Shown: piece after piece, positions 8,306 to 22,779 of the stretch
How the letters are laid out: each line of letters opens with the position of its first letter
Numbering within the stretch: position 1 is the stretch's first letter
Assembly: GCF_001028625.1 (NCBI RefSeq)
Contig: NZ_CP011805.1
Coordinates: 2,093,001 to 2,157,000, forward strand
Origin: Pelagerythrobacter marensis
Lineage (GTDB): Bacteria; Pseudomonadota; Alphaproteobacteria; Sphingomonadales; Sphingomonadaceae
Reading direction: 5' to 3'
DNA: 64,000 nucleotides
Notes under the pieces: generated by a model
Database searches by the model: none
Told to the model about the DNA's origin: nothing
What the model saw: only the letters and a program-made list of their open reading frames with translations
Position numbers and translations under genes: made by a program

Positions 8306-8542
8306 TCAGCCCAGCCCGAGCGCGGCCTTGTAGGTATCGAGCACCATTTCCATTTCCGCGCGGTCATCGGGCGTCATCTTCCGCAGGCGGACGATCTGGC
8401 GCATGATCTTGGTGTCGTAACCGACAGCCTTCGCCTCCGCATAGACATCGCGGATATCGTCGGCGATGCCCTTCTTCTCTTCTTCGAGGCGTTCGATACG
8501 CTCGATCAACAGGCGCAGGCGATCGTCGGTGGTTTCGGCCAT
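8306..8542 (-). CDS. UPF0335 (DUF2312) protein
   Basis: 78 residues, starting [24 protein letters not shown] coiled-coil N-terminal half followed by [23 protein letters not shown] is the signature of the DUF2312/UPF0335 family, nearly confined to alphaproteobacteria. It resembles the C-terminal coiled-coil of phage GapR-like nucleoid proteins (the Caulobacter GapR family is DUF2312), so DNA binding that follows overtwisted DNA is a reasonable expectation. The open frame extends further upstream but the homologous part begins at this ATG. Confidence 0.9.
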   Translation of the reverse strand: MAETTDDRLRLLIERIERLEEEKKGIADDIRDVYAEAKAVGYDTKIMRQIVRLRKMTPDDRAEMEMVLDTYKAALGLG

Positions 8543-8637
8543 CTGGTGCTTCTCCGCATAAGGCAAGAATCGTTCGGCCCGTCCGTTAGCGGGCGCGTGG
8601 GGGACGGTGAACCCGCCTTTCCACAGCTTGCGCCTTT

Positions 8638-8961
8638 TTAACGCAGATCGGCGCGATTGCGGGTCAGGCTGGCTTCCATCCGCGCGATCTGTTCCTCGCT
8701 CGCGGCCGTCTGGTGGCGGGCCTTCCATTGATCCTGCGGCATCCCGTGGATCAATTCGCGCGCCGCCGCCTTGTCTTCGGGATAGCCGGCATCGCGGATC
8801 CAGTCGGCCAGGCAATTGCGGCAGAACCCGGCCAGGCCCATCAGGTCGATGTTCTGCGCATCGTGCCGGTGGCGCAAGTGGCGCACCAGGCGGCGGAAGG
8901 CCGCTGCCGCCACTTCATCGTCGAGCCGGTCGAGCGGGTCGGAGGAATTCGTATCCGTCAT
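8638..8961 (-). CDS. DUF1244 family protein
   Basis: 107 residues, starting [20 protein letters not shown]. The conserved block [29 protein letters not shown] with CLADW matches DUF1244, a small proteobacterial family of unknown function built from helices, with two close cysteines (in FCRNCL). An AAGGA ribosome site seven bases before the ATG at 8961 decides the start over an upstream in-frame ATG at 9003, which would overlap the pyk promoter region. Divergent from pyk with 47 bp between. Confidence 0.88.
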   Translation of the reverse strand: MTDTNSSDPLDRLDDEVAAAAFRRLVRHLRHRHDAQNIDLMGLAGFCRNCLADWIRDAGYPEDKAAARELIHGMPQDQWKARHQTAASEEQIARMEASLTRNRADLR

Positions 8962-9008
8962 CGCGTTTTCCTTGTCTTGCAACACTCGTCTGGCATAGCG
9001 CATCGCAC

Positions 9009-10463
9009 ATGCAAAAGCTCGATCCGCGCGCCCGCAAGGTCAAGATCCTGGCCACCACCGGCCCCGCCAGCCGTGAACCGGAGATGCTGCGCAAGCTTTT
9101 CCGGGCCGGGGCGGACGCCTTCCGCGTCAATATGAGCCACGGCGACCATGCCACGCACGCCCAGACGATGCAGGCGATCCGCGCCCTTGAGAAGGAATTC
9201 GGCCGCCCGATCGCGATCCTGTGCGATCTGCAGGGGCCGAAGCTGCGCGTGGGCGAATTCAGGGACGGGCAGGCCGTTATCCGCCATTCGGGGCACTTCA
9301 CGCTCGACCGCAATCCCGAACCGGGCGACGATACCCGCGTCCATCTGCCGCACCCCGAACTGTTCGGCCTGCTGGCCAAGGGGCAGCGCCTGCTGATCAA
9401 CGACGGCAAGATCCGCCTGCGGGTGATCCGGGCGGACGAGAACGAGATTTTCTGCTCTGCCGAAGTCGGCGGCGTGATTTCCAACCGCAAGGGCGTGAAC
9501 GTGCCCGATGCCGAAGTGCCGATCCCCGCACTGACGGAGAAGGACCGGCGCGATCTTGCCTTCGCGATGGAACAGGGCGCGGACTGGATCGGCCTGTCCT
9601 TCGTCCAGCGGCCCGAGGATCTGGCCGAAGCGCGCAAGCTGATGGGCGGGCGCGGATCGCTGTGCGCCAAGATCGAAAAACCGATGGCAGTGCGCCGGAT
9701 CGACGAGATCGTCGAACTGGCGGACGGCATCATGGTCGCGCGCGGCGATCTGGGCGTGGAACTGGAACCGCAGGAAGTTCCGCCGCTGCAGAAGAAGATC
9801 GTCAACAAGGCGCGCACCGCTGGCAAGCCGGTGATCGTCGCGACCCAGATGCTCGAATCGATGATCGAAAGCCCCGCACCGACCCGCGCCGAGGTTTCGG
9901 ACGTGGCCAATGCCGTTTACGACGGCGCCGATGCGGTGATGCTGAGCGCGGAAACCGCTGCCGGCGAATGGCCGGAAGAAGCGGTGACGATCATGGACAA
10001 GATCGCCACCCAGGTCGAACGCGACGATGCCTATCTGGAACGGGTTCGTTTCCTCGACACCCCGCCCGACCGCACGACGGCCGATGCGCTGTCCCACGCC
10101 TGCATGACGATCGCGGACACAGTGGCAATATCGGCGATCACCGTCTTCACCGGTTCGGGCAGCACCGCCCGCCGGGTGGCGCGCGAACGGCCGAGCGTGC
10201 CGATGCTTGTCCTGACCCCCTCTATGGCAACGGCGCGCCGGGTCGGCCTGTTGTGGGGCGCTCATGCGGTCGCGACCAAGGATATCGGCAGCTTCGAAGA
10301 AATGATCGCCAAGGGCAAGCGCATGGCCCTGCGCCACGGTTTCGGCCAGGCGGGCAGCAAGCTGATCGCGCTCGCCGGGGTGCCTTTCGGAACGCCGGGC
10401 AGCACCAATCTGCTGCACGTCGTCACGCTGACGGGCGACGAACTGAACAAGCGCGCCGACTGA
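9009..10463 (+). CDS. pyk: Pyruvate kinase
   Basis: 484 residues. Converts phosphoenolpyruvate and ADP to pyruvate and ATP in the last step of glycolysis/Entner-Doudoroff. The N-terminus RKVKILATTGPAS, the lid-region sequence FRVNMSHGD, the active-site block LCAKIEKPMAVRRIDEI and MVARGDLGVELEPQEVP, and TQMLESMI are all intact. The C-terminal domain contains the alpha/beta allosteric fold including FTGSGSTARRVARERP. The ATG at 9009 fits the family N-terminus; the open frame upstream is a readthrough of the DUF1244 region. Confidence 0.97.
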   Translation: MQKLDPRARKVKILATTGPASREPEMLRKLFRAGADAFRVNMSHGDHATHAQTMQAIRALEKEFGRPIAILCDLQGPKLRVGEFRDGQAVIRHSGHFTLDRNPEPGDDTRVHLPHPELFGLLAKGQRLLINDGKIRLRVIRADENEIFCSAEVGGVISNRKGVNVPDAEVPIPALTEKDRRDLAFAMEQGADWIGLSFVQRPEDLAEARKLMGGRGSLCAKIEKPMAVRRIDEIVELADGIMVARGDLGVELEPQEVPPLQKKIVNKARTAGKPVIVATQMLESMIESPAPTRAEVSDVANAVYDGADAVMLSAETAAGEWPEEAVTIMDKIATQVERDDAYLERVRFLDTPPDRTTADALSHACMTIADTVAISAITVFTGSGSTARRVARERPSVPMLVLTPSMATARRVGLLWGAHAVATKDIGSFEEMIAKGKRMALRHGFGQAGSKLIALAGVPFGTPGSTNLLHVVTLTGDELNKRAD

Positions 10464-10509
10464 AATCCGCGCGGTTGATCCATCCCGCCCGCCGCGCCAT
10501 ATCGCGCGC

Positions 10510-11148
10510 ATGGCGGACGATTGCTGCTCTGCAAAAGGTCCTGAACTCGAACGCCTCGCGCGCAGATCGGGGCAACGCCGCGTGCTCATCGCCGTCCTCG
10601 GCATCAACGCGGCGATGTTCGTGGCCGAATTCGGCGCCGGCCTGATCGCCGGCTCCGCCGCGCTGATGGCGGATGCCACCGATATGCTGGGCGACGCGCT
10701 GGTCTATGCCGTCAGTCTTTATGCCCTGAATCGCAGCGACCGATGGAAAGCGGGCGCAGCGGTGATGAAGGGGATCTTCATCCTGGTGCTGGGCCTGGGC
10801 ATCCTGGTCAACGTGGGGATCAAGATCGCCAGCGGGGTTCCGCCGTCTTCCACCCTGATGCTGATTTTCGGCGCGCTTGCGCTGGGTGCCAATCTCATAT
10901 GCCTGCGCCTGCTGTGGCAGTTCCGCGATCAGGACGTGAACATGGCCAGCACGTTCGAGTGTTCGCGCAACGACGTGGTGTCCAATGTCGGCGTTCTGCT
11001 TGCCGCGGGCGCAGTCGCGCTGTTCGATTCGCCCTGGCCCGACATCCTCGTCGGCCTGGCGATGGCGGCCATCATCCTGCGTTCGGCGATCCGTGTTCTG
11101 CGCGCGGCATGGCCGCAACTGCGCATGGGTCCGGCAGAAAGCCGCTGA
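10510..11148 (+). CDS. Cation transporter, membrane-domain-only CDF family protein with altered metal site
   Basis: 212 residues with about six hydrophobic segments and no cytoplasmic C-terminal domain, unlike the ~300-residue CDF exporters. The first metal-site motif, normally HxxxD in TM2, reads D58-MLG-D62; the second, in TM5, reads C151-SRN-D155, so both histidines are replaced. The N-terminus carries a DDCC motif that could add metal ligands. CDF proteins export Zn, Fe, Mn or Co in exchange for protons, but specificity here is uncertain. It lies 46 bp after pyk and is convergent with gltX. Confidence 0.8.
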   Translation: MADDCCSAKGPELERLARRSGQRRVLIAVLGINAAMFVAEFGAGLIAGSAALMADATDMLGDALVYAVSLYALNRSDRWKAGAAVMKGIFILVLGLGILVNVGIKIASGVPPSSTLMLIFGALALGANLICLRLLWQFRDQDVNMASTFECSRNDVVSNVGVLLAAGAVALFDSPWPDILVGLAMAAIILRSAIRVLRAAWPQLRMGPAESR

Positions 11149-11155
11149 ACGGGTT

Positions 11156-12499
11156 TCAGCCGGCCGCGTTTTCCAGCCGGCGACGCGCCTCGTCCTCACC
11201 GATCAGCGGCAGCAGTTCAGCCATATCGGGCCCGTGGTCCATCCCCGTCAACGCCTGGCGCAGGGGAAGGAACAGCGCCTTGCCCTTGCGCTCCGTCGCC
11301 GCCTTCAGCGCGCCGGTAAGCGCGCGCCACGGATCGTCGCCCCAGGCCAGCAGTCGCGCCGCTTCGCGCAGATAGGCGCGGTCGTCTTCGGTGAATGCCG
11401 GTGGATCGATCGGTCCGGTCACCAGCCGCCACCATTCCGCCGCCTCGCCGACATGCGACAGATTGGGGCGGATCGCGTGCCAGCCGGCCGCATCCATGCC
11501 ATCGGGCAGCCGCGGGGCGACCGCATCGAAATCGAGCTGATGGACGATCGCGGCATTGATCCGTTCCAGCTCTGCATCGTCGAACTTGGCTGGTGCGCGG
11601 CCGAATGTCTCAAGGTCGAAACTCTCGATCAGCGCCGCTCGTTCGCCAATCGGCTCGACAGGCAGCGAAGTGCCGAGCCGCGCCAGCAGCGCGATCAGCG
11701 CCTGCGGCTCGATCCCCCGTTCGCGAAAGGCATCGCAGCCGAGCGAGCCGAGCCGTTTGGACAGCTTCCCTTCGCTGCCGACCAGCAGCGCTTCGTGCGC
11801 GAAGCGGGGCCTCTGCCCGGCATGGCCTGCCGCGATGAGGGCATCGAACATCTGGATCTGAACCGCAGTGTTGGAAACATGATCTTCGCCCCGCAGCACA
11901 TCGGTGACCCCCATCGCAAGATCGTCCACCGCACTGGGCAACATATAGAGCCACGATCCGTCCGCCCGGCGGATCACCGGATCGGAAAGCTGGGCCGGAT
12001 CGAACTTCTGCGCACCGCGCACGCCGTCGTCCCACGTGATCGATGCCTCGTGGTCCAGCCGGAAGCGCCAATGCGGCGCGATGCCTTCGGCGGCCTTTTC
12101 CGCATGATCGGCCTCGTTCAGCGCCAGGGCGGCGCGGTCGTATATCGGCGGCAGGCCGCGACCGAGCAGGATCTTGCGCTTCAGCTCCAGTTCCTGCGCC
12201 GTTTCGTAACAGCGATAGACCCGCCCGGCGGCGCGCAGCGCCTCGAACGCCCGCTCGTAGTGATCGAGGCGTGCCGACTGCCGCTCCTCCCCGTCCGGCT
12301 CCAGCCCGAGCCAGGCGAGGTCGGCGCGGATCGCCGCGACATATTCCTCGCGGCTGCGTTCCGCATCGGTGTCGTCGATCCGCAGCAGGAAACGCCCGCC
12401 CTGCTTGCGCGCCAGCATCCAGTTATGGAGCGCGGTGCGGATATTGCCGACATGCAGGCGCCCGGTCGGCGAAGGGGCGAAGCGGGTGGTCGTGGTCAT
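11156..12499 (-). CDS. gltX: Glutamyl-tRNA synthetase (short paralogue type)
   Basis: 447 residues; attaches glutamate to tRNA(Glu) and/or tRNA(Gln). The class I signatures are H16-VGN (in GRLHVGNIRTALHNW, replacing HIGH) and KLSKR (replacing KMSKS), with the LLRIDDTDAERS segment between. The C-terminal anticodon domain is all-helical. Alphaproteobacteria usually carry two GltX; this short form with KLSKR resembles the second copy, thought to favour tRNA(Gln) for the amidotransferase route, but the sequence alone does not settle that. Convergent with the CDF gene, seven bases apart. Confidence 0.93.
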   Translation of the reverse strand: MTTTTRFAPSPTGRLHVGNIRTALHNWMLARKQGGRFLLRIDDTDAERSREEYVAAIRADLAWLGLEPDGEERQSARLDHYERAFEALRAAGRVYRCYETAQELELKRKILLGRGLPPIYDRAALALNEADHAEKAAEGIAPHWRFRLDHEASITWDDGVRGAQKFDPAQLSDPVIRRADGSWLYMLPSAVDDLAMGVTDVLRGEDHVSNTAVQIQMFDALIAAGHAGQRPRFAHEALLVGSEGKLSKRLGSLGCDAFRERGIEPQALIALLARLGTSLPVEPIGERAALIESFDLETFGRAPAKFDDAELERINAAIVHQLDFDAVAPRLPDGMDAAGWHAIRPNLSHVGEAAEWWRLVTGPIDPPAFTEDDRAYLREAARLLAWGDDPWRALTGALKAATERKGKALFLPLRQALTGMDHGPDMAELLPLIGEDEARRRLENAAG

Positions 12500-12526
12500 G
12501 ACCGGCGCGATAGCCGAGGCTTGCGC

Positions 12527-12970
12527 TTATTGCGAGAACAGGGTGACGCTGTGTCCGCCACCGGTAAGCTCTATGCCATTCGATGGCGTTCGCGCGACAC
12601 GCGCGACCAAATCGAGCGCCTCGGCGAGACGCTGTTGTTCTGGATGGACGCCGATCGCGCACACTTCCGTGTCGGCTGGCCGCTCGGTCGTTAGCGCTCC
12701 GGCCTCGTAGGAATAGGTCCAGTCGAACCCGGCACAGCGCGGCTGGTAGAAGATGGCCGTTTCGGTGATCGACAGACCGATACCGATATCTCCACCCACT
12801 TTGGCGCCATCGATCCCGGCGACGCGATATTCACCGACCAGGGATGCCGGCGCTGCGGCAGGCGTCGCATCGTCAGTCGGAGTGGCTGGACCGGATGGAG
12901 CGGAATCTCCAGCAGGCTGGCACGCCGCGAGCAGGATCGCGGGGACCACAACGTGCACATGGCGGGTCAT
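12527..12970 (-). CDS. Lipoprotein with possible META/HslJ-like domain
   Basis: 147 residues, starting MTRHVHVVVPAILLAAC, with a clear lipobox (LLAAC) so the mature protein is lipid-anchored. A Pro/Ala/Ser/Thr-rich linker of ~25 residues leads to a domain of ~100 residues (LVGEYRVAGIDGAKVGG then a C-terminal GIELTGGGHSVTLFSQ) that looks like META/HslJ domains, which are associated with heat-induced or envelope stress; the match is weak. The ATG at 12970 is chosen because it gives the signal peptide; the open frame to 13033 does not. Confidence 0.6.
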   Translation of the reverse strand: MTRHVHVVVPAILLAACQPAGDSAPSGPATPTDDATPAAAPASLVGEYRVAGIDGAKVGGDIGIGLSITETAIFYQPRCAGFDWTYSYEAGALTTERPADTEVCAIGVHPEQQRLAEALDLVARVARTPSNGIELTGGGHSVTLFSQ

Positions 12971-13033
12971 GTCAGCGCTCCATCGGTTAGATGCGGTGTT
13001 ATCGACCACCAGTCTAGCGTCGATCCGGCGCAC

Positions 13034-13066
13034 GAAAAAGCCCCGCCGGATCGATCCGGCGGGGCC
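13034..13066 (-). terminator. Rho-independent terminator of the rpoBC transcript
   Basis: A perfect 12-bp stem (CCCCGCCGGATC with its inverted copy, 13041-13064) is followed on the minus strand by a run of T. It lies 25 bp after the rpoC stop, so it ends the rpoB-rpoC mRNA. Confidence 0.9.
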
Positions 13067-13090
13067 TGTTTCGTGTGCGGCGCGAGGGGC

Positions 13091-17413
<4,323 letters not shown>

Positions 17414-17475
17414 GACTTCGTTTCCCTAGCGGGTGAATTCGCGATGGCGGGGTGGAGCAGGCTTGCGCCCGCCCC

Positions 17476-20400
17476 TTACTCTGCCGCCTCCGGCCACTGA
17501 TCCTCGCCGTCCTCGTCCTCGGTCAGCGACTTGAGTTCGACGTTGAGGCCCAGGCTGCGCATTTCCTTGACGAGCACGTTGAAGCTCTCCGGGATGCCCG
17601 CCTCGAAAGTGTCGTCGCCCTTGACGATCGCTTCGTAGACCTTGGTCCGGCCGATCACGTCGTCCGACTTCACGGTGAGGATTTCCTGCAGCGTATAAGC
17701 GGCGCCGTAGGCCTGGAGCGCCCAGACTTCCATTTCCCCGAAACGCTGGCCGCCGAACTGCGCCTTACCGCCCAGCGGTTGCTGGGTGACGAGCGAGTAG
17801 GGACCGATCGAACGGGCGTGGATCTTGTCGTCGACCAGGTGGTGCAGCTTGAGCATGTACATATGCCCAACGGTCACCTTGCGGTCGAAGGCATCGCCGG
17901 TGCGCCCGTCGAACAACGTGACCTGACCCGAACCGTCGAGGCCGGCGCGTTCGAGCATCCGGGTCACGTCCGCTTCGCGAGCGCCGTCGAACACCGGAGT
18001 GCCCATCGGAACGCCCTTGACCAGATTGCCCGCCAGTTCGACGATCTCGGTCGACGAACGCGCGTCGATCTCGTCATGGTACTGGTCGCCGTAAACGTCC
18101 TTCAGCTTCTCGCGAATCGCCTCGGGTGGCTTGCCCGCCTGCGGATCGGGATTGGCCAGGCGCCAGTCCTCCAGCGCGGCGGCGACCTGGTGGCCGAGCC
18201 CGCGCGCCGCCATGCCGAGGTGCGTTTCGAAGATCTGCCCCACGTTCATGCGCGAAGGCACGCCGAGCGGGTTCAGCACCATGTCGACGGGGGTGCCGTC
18301 TTCCATGAATGGCATGTCTTCCTGCGGCAGGACGCGGCTGATGATGCCCTTGTTCCCGTGACGCCCGGCCATCTTGTCGCCCGTCTGAAGCTTGCGCTTC
18401 ACCGCGACGAAGACCTTGACCATCTTGAGCACGCCGGGGGCCAGTTCGTCACCGCGCTCCAGCTTCTCCTTGCGGTCTTCGAACTTGTCTTCGATGACCT
18501 TGATCGCTTCGTCGTACTGCGACTTCACGGCTTCGATCTGCGCCTGGCGATTGTCGTCGGCCACCGCGAACTTGAACCATTCGTGGCGATCGACACCGTC
18601 GAGAACCTCTTCGGTGATCTCGCTGCCCTTCTTGATCCCCTTCGGCGCGGCCGAAGCGGTCTGTCCGGTCAGCATGTCGCGCAGCCGGTTGTAGGTCGCG
18701 CGGTTGAGGATCGCGCGTTCATCCTGGCTGTCCTTGCGCAGGCGCTCGATTTCCTCGTTCTGGATCGCGCGGGTACGATCGTCGATCTCGATCCCGTGGC
18801 GGTTGAACACGCGAACTTCCACGACCGTGCCGGAAACGCCCGGCGGCAGGCGGAGCGAGGTGTCGCGCACGTCGCTGGCCTTTTCGCCGAAGATGGCGCG
18901 CAGAAGCTTTTCTTCCGGCGTCATCGGGCTTTCGCCCTTGGGCGTGATCTTGCCCGCCAGGATATCGCCCGGATGCACTTCGGCGCCGATGTAGACGATG
19001 CCCGCCTCGTCGAGGTTGCGCAGCGCTTCCTCGCCGACGTTGGGAATGTCGCGGGTGATGTCTTCCGGGCCCAGCTTGGTGTCGCGGGCCATGACTTCGA
19101 ATTCCTCGATATGGATCGAGGTGAAGACGTCGTCCTTCACGATGCGTTCGGAGATGAGGATACTATCCTCGTAGTTGTAGCCGTTCCAGGGCATGAATGC
19201 GACAAGGCTGTTCTTGCCCAGCGCCAGCTCGCCCAGATCGGTCGAAGGACCGTCGGCGATGATATCGCCCGGCTCGATCGTATCGCCCACCTTCACCAGC
19301 GGACGCTGGTTGATGCAGGTGTTCTGGTTCGAACGCTGGAATTTCTGCAGGCTGTAAATGTCGACGCCCGACTGGCCCGGTTCGACATCGCCGATCGCGC
19401 GGATCACGATGCGGGTGGCATCGACCTGATCGACCACGCCGCCGCGGGTCGCGGCGATCGCGGCCCCCGAATCGCGGGCCACAGTCTCTTCCATGCCGGT
19501 GCCGACGAACGGCGCCTCGGCCCGCACCAGCGGGACCGCCTGACGCTGCATGTTCGACCCCATCAGCGCGCGGTTGGCGTCGTCGTTTTCGAGGAACGGG
19601 ATCAGCGATGCGGCAACCGAAACGAGCTGTTTCGGGCTGACGTCCATCAGCGTGATCTGTTCACGCGGAAGCATCACGAACTCGCCTTCCTGACGGGCCG
19701 AAACCAGCTCTTCGACGAACGAACCGTCGTCGTTGAGTTCAGCCGATGCCTGCGCCACGGCGTGCTTCTGTTCTTCCATCGCGGACAGATAGATGACGTC
19801 GCCGGTCACCTTGCCATCCTCCACCTTGCGATAAGGCGTTTCGATGAAGCCGTACTTGTTGACGCGGGCGAAGGTCGACAGCGAGTTGATCAGGCCGATG
19901 TTCGGGCCTTCCGGCGTCTCGATCGGGCAGATACGGCCATAGTGCGTCGGGTGAACGTCGCGCACTTCGAAGCCGGCGCGTTCACGCGTAAGACCGCCCG
20001 GGCCGAGCGCCGAAACGCGGCGCTTGTGGGTGACTTCGGACAGCGGATTGGTCTGATCCATGAACTGCGAAAGCTGGCTGGAGCCGAAGAATTCGCGCAC
20101 CGCGGCGACCGCAGGCTTCGCATTGATCAGATCGTTCGGCATGACGGTCGACACGTCGACCGAGCTCATACGCTCCTTCACCGCGCGCTCCATGCGCAGC
20201 AGGCCGACGCGGTACTGGTTTTCCAGCAGCTCGCCCACCGAACGCACACGGCGGTTGCCGAGGTTGTCGATGTCGTCGACTTCGCCCTTGCCGTCCTTCA
20301 GGCCGACAAGTTCCTTCACCACGGTCAGGATGTCTTCCTTGCGCAGCGTGGTCACGGTGTCTTCGGCATCGAGGCCGAGGCGCATGTTCAGCTTGACGCG

Positions 20401-21669
20401 GCCCACGGCGGAAAGGTCGTAACGCTCGGAATCGAAGAACAGGCCTTCGAACAGCGCCTCCGCCGTTTCCTTCGTCGGCGGTTCGCCGGGGCGCATGACC
20501 TTGTAGATCGCCTCCAGCCCTTCGTCGCGATTCTCGGCCTTGTCGACCTTCAGCGTATTGCGGATCCACGGGCCGGTGTTGACGTGATCGATGTCGAGCA
20601 ACTCGATCCGATCCACGCCCGCCTTGTCGAGAACTTCGAGGTTCTCCGGACCGATTTCGTCACCGGCTTCGACCCAGATGCGGCCGGTCGATTCGTCGAT
20701 CATGTCGTTCGCGGCGTAGCGGCCGATGATCTCTTCGGTCGGGATCAGGAGGTGTTCCAGCCCGTCCTTCAGCGCCTTGTTGGCGGCGCGCGGCGAAATC
20801 TTCTGATTGGCAGCGAAGATCTCTTCGCCGGTGGAGGCATCGACCAGCGGGAACGCCGGCTTGGCGCCGCGCCACTGTTCCGGCACGAACGGCATTTTCC
20901 AGCCTTCGCCGGCCTTGCCAGACACACGTTCCCAGACGACGGTGTCGTAGAAATAGTGGAGGATTTCCTCGCTATCGAGGCCGAGGGCATAGAGCAGCGC
21001 GGTGACCGGCAGCTTGCGCTTGCGGTCGATACGCACGTTCACGATATCCTTCGCGTCGAACTCGAAATCGAGCCACGAACCGCGATAGGGGATCACGCGG
21101 GCAGCGAACAGCAGCTTGCCCGACGAATGCGTCTTGCCCCGGTCGTGGTCGAACAAAACACCCGGCGAACGGTGCATCTGCGACACGATCACACGCTCGG
21201 TGCCGTTGATCAGGAAGGTGCCGTTCTCGGTCATGAGCGGCATGTCGCCCATGTAAACGTCCTGCTCCTTGATATCGAGCACGGAACGGGTTTCGGTTTC
21301 CTGATCCACCTCGAACACGATCAGGCGCAGCGTCACCTTCATCGGCGCAGCGAACGTGATGCCGCGCTGGCGGCACTCGGTCGTGTCGTACTTGGGCGGC
21401 TCCAGCTCGTAATGAACGAAGTCCAGCTCGGCCGTGCCGGCGAAATCGCGGATCGGGAAGACCGAGCGCAGCGTCTTTTCCAGGCCGGAGACATAGCCAG
21501 TGGCCGGATCGGAGCGCAGGAACTGTTCGTAGCTTTCGCGCTGAACCTCGATCAGGTTCGGCATCTGCACCACTTCGTGGATGTCGCCGAAAATCTTGCG
21601 GATGCGCTTCTTCGCGGTGCCGGTGTTGGCCGATGCCTTGGGGCCGGTCGCCTTTGCCTTGGTCGCCAT
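17476..21669 (-). CDS. rpoB: DNA-directed RNA polymerase subunit beta
   Basis: 1397 residues. The rifampicin-pocket segment [20 protein letters not shown] with THKRR and the following SALGPGG (about residues 525-560) is intact, with position 518 (E. coli numbering) T instead of N and the usual resistance positions unchanged. Later core motifs such as [14 protein letters not shown] and [19 protein letters not shown] are present. The start is the ATG at 21669 (MATKAKATG); an in-frame ATG at 21708 would add 13 residues. On the opposite strand from rplJ-rplL, which normally precede it in one operon; here about 2 kb of unrelated genes lie between. Confidence 0.98.
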   Translation of the reverse strand: MATKAKATGPKASANTGTAKKRIRKIFGDIHEVVQMPNLIEVQRESYEQFLRSDPATGYVSGLEKTLRSVFPIRDFAGTAELDFVHYELEPPKYDTTECRQRGITFAAPMKVTLRLIVFEVDQETETRSVLDIKEQDVYMGDMPLMTENGTFLINGTERVIVSQMHRSPGVLFDHDRGKTHSSGKLLFAARVIPYRGSWLDFEFDAKDIVNVRIDRKRKLPVTALLYALGLDSEEILHYFYDTVVWERVSGKAGEGWKMPFVPEQWRGAKPAFPLVDASTGEEIFAANQKISPRAANKALKDGLEHLLIPTEEIIGRYAANDMIDESTGRIWVEAGDEIGPENLEVLDKAGVDRIELLDIDHVNTGPWIRNTLKVDKAENRDEGLEAIYKVMRPGEPPTKETAEALFEGLFFDSERYDLSAVGRVKLNMRLGLDAEDTVTTLRKEDILTVVKELVGLKDGKGEVDDIDNLGNRRVRSVGELLENQYRVGLLRMERAVKERMSSVDVSTVMPNDLINAKPAVAAVREFFGSSQLSQFMDQTNPLSEVTHKRRVSALGPGGLTRERAGFEVRDVHPTHYGRICPIETPEGPNIGLINSLSTFARVNKYGFIETPYRKVEDGKVTGDVIYLSAMEEQKHAVAQASAELNDDGSFVEELVSARQEGEFVMLPREQITLMDVSPKQLVSVAASLIPFLENDDANRALMGSNMQRQAVPLVRAEAPFVGTGMEETVARDSGAAIAATRGGVVDQVDATRIVIRAIGDVEPGQSGVDIYSLQKFQRSNQNTCINQRPLVKVGDTIEPGDIIADGPSTDLGELALGKNSLVAFMPWNGYNYEDSILISERIVKDDVFTSIHIEEFEVMARDTKLGPEDITRDIPNVGEEALRNLDEAGIVYIGAEVHPGDILAGKITPKGESPMTPEEKLLRAIFGEKASDVRDTSLRLPPGVSGTVVEVRVFNRHGIEIDDRTRAIQNEEIERLRKDSQDERAILNRATYNRLRDMLTGQTASAAPKGIKKGSEITEEVLDGVDRHEWFKFAVADDNRQAQIEAVKSQYDEAIKVIEDKFEDRKEKLERGDELAPGVLKMVKVFVAVKRKLQTGDKMAGRHGNKGIISRVLPQEDMPFMEDGTPVDMVLNPLGVPSRMNVGQIFETHLGMAARGLGHQVAAALEDWRLANPDPQAGKPPEAIREKLKDVYGDQYHDEIDARSSTEIVELAGNLVKGVPMGTPVFDGAREADVTRMLERAGLDGSGQVTLFDGRTGDAFDRKVTVGHMYMLKLHHLVDDKIHARSIGPYSLVTQQPLGGKAQFGGQRFGEMEVWALQAYGAAYTLQEILTVKSDDVIGRTKVYEAIVKGDDTFEAGIPESFNVLVKEMRSLGLNVELKSLTEDEDGEDQWPEAAE

Positions 21670-21900
21670 GGAGGTGATTCGCCTCTTCGTGTGCTGCGCC
21701 GGCGACATTGCGCCACCGGTCGAGATTCATGCCCATGCGCGTGGGATGCCCATGCCGGAGACGCGAAAAAGCCACAGCAATTCAAGCCTGTTCGGCCCTG
21801 CTGCAGCTACTCAAACGTCGCGACTATGGATTCGCAGCTTCCATTCCGTGGCCAGTCCCCGCGCATGAACGGCCTTGCTCGAAGCGTGCGGTTGCCCGGC

Positions 21901-21929
21901 GATGTAGGAAACCCGGGCGATTTTGTCAA
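21901..21929 (-). promoter_or_regulatory. Candidate rpoBC promoter
   Basis: On the minus strand TTGACA (21929-21924) is separated by 17 bases from TACATC (21906-21901), a near-consensus sigma-70 pair. It implies an untranslated leader of roughly 220 bases before the rpoB ATG at 21669. The rest of the 421-bp gap 21670-22090 holds that leader and, further right, the operator region of the DUF2975 cassette. Nothing else was recognised. Confidence 0.6.
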
Positions 21930-21992
21930 ACGCGGAGGACCAGCGGCGAGCGAGCGGAACCCCCGCGCCTCCAGCCGCCCGGACGCCGCGTA

Positions 21993-22068
21993 AATATCGT
22001 TTTTCGATATTATCGATTGACAATAAGAATTGACAATAAGAATTGCTGCCCATATTGAATATCGATAT
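21993..22068 (+). promoter_or_regulatory. Promoter/operator region of the DUF2975-XRE cassette
   Basis: An unusually AT-rich stretch. It contains an inverted repeat AATATCG-TTTTT-CGATATT (21993-22011), two tandem copies of ATTGACAATAAGA (22016-22028 and 22029-22041), and a perfect palindrome ATATCGATAT (22059-22068). TTGACA at 22030-22035 with TATTGA at 22053-22058 (17-bp spacer) makes a plausible promoter that overlaps the palindrome. The repeated ATATCG half-sites suggest operator sites for the XRE protein encoded in the same cassette; that is inference. Confidence 0.5.
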
Positions 22069-22090
22069 CACCATTCAAGGAGATCGATAA

Positions 22091-22219
22091 ATGCCGAACA
22101 TTCTGACCAATACCGTCGCGGCGGTTGCCGCCCTGCTCATCGTCACCGTTTCGATGGGCGCCGTCATCACTGTCCCGGCCACCGACACTGCGATCGCGGT
22201 CGCACCGCTGGTCGCCTGA
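22091..22219 (+). CDS. 42-residue hydrophobic small protein
   Basis: Begins MPNILTNTVAAVAALLIVTV and ends AIAVAPLVA; a short polar start, one hydrophobic segment and an Ala/Val/Pro/Thr-rich tail, i.e. a membrane-anchored or secreted peptide. An AAGGAG ribosome site eight bases before the ATG supports translation. It is the first gene of a three-gene unit, 14 bases before the DUF2975 gene. I do not recognise the family; similar small proteins of this composition occur in sphingomonads as far as I recall, but this needs a search. Confidence 0.55.
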   Translation: MPNILTNTVAAVAALLIVTVSMGAVITVPATDTAIAVAPLVA

Positions 22220-22233
22220 GGGGAGACACTGCC

Positions 22234-22779
22234 ATGTCCGCCATAAACGACCCGCTACTGATGATTGCCAAGATCGTGCTCGCGTTCCTGATGGGCGTGC
22301 TGGCGTTCGTCACCGTCGTGCTCATCGCCGGCGCGGTCGCCGCGCCAATCTTCGAAGGGAGCATCGTCGCCGAACTGATCGCCGACGGCAAAGGCCAACC
22401 GCCCGCAGGTTTCGTCTGGCTCGTCAGCATCCTGCTGATCGGCATTGCGGGGCTGCTCGGGCTGTTGATCTACTTCCTGCTGCTGCTGTGGCGCATCGTC
22501 GGCACGGTCGGCGCGGGCGATCCGTTCGTGCCCGAGAATGCCGCACGCCTCAGCCGGATGGGCTGGGTTGCGGTGGCCGGCAACATCCTTGCCCTGTTCG
22601 TGGCCGCAGCCGTCACGCGGGTCGCCACCGTTGCCGCCGACATGGGGGACGATGTCGATTTCAACGCCGATATCGACTTCGGGGGTGGCGGGCTGCTGCT
22701 GATCCTCGTGCTGTTCATCCTCGCCCGCGTGTTCCGCCACGGCGCCGCGATGCGCGAAGACCTGGAAGGGACCGTGTAA
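22234..22779 (+). CDS. DUF2975 membrane protein
   Basis: 181 residues with four hydrophobic segments: two in the N-terminal half (IVLAFLMGVLAFVTVVLIAGA and WLVSILLIGIAGLLGLLIYFLLLLW) and two later (GWVAVAGNILALFVAAAV and GLLLILVLFILARVF). The motif GDPFVPENAARLSRMGW is the diagnostic core of DUF2975. In many bacteria this family is paired with a small YozG-like XRE regulator, as here: the stop TAA overlaps the next start in TAATG. The pair is poorly characterised; a membrane sensor or antagonist of the regulator is a common guess. Confidence 0.85.
   Translation: MSAINDPLLMIAKIVLAFLMGVLAFVTVVLIAGAVAAPIFEGSIVAELIADGKGQPPAGFVWLVSILLIGIAGLLGLLIYFLLLLWRIVGTVGAGDPFVPENAARLSRMGWVAVAGNILALFVAAAVTRVATVAADMGDDVDFNADIDFGGGGLLLILVLFILARVFRHGAAMREDLEGTV

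Noticed and set aside
8958..10679. 573-codon minus-strand open frame opposite pyk
   Set aside because: Antisense shadow of pyruvate kinase; no recognisable protein.
17452..21993. 1513-codon open frame on the plus strand opposite rpoB
   Set aside because: It lies fully antisense to rpoB, reads as low-complexity His/Asp/Arg/Leu-rich sequence and recognisable domains are all on the other strand; long antisense frames are expected in GC-rich genes with strong codon bias.
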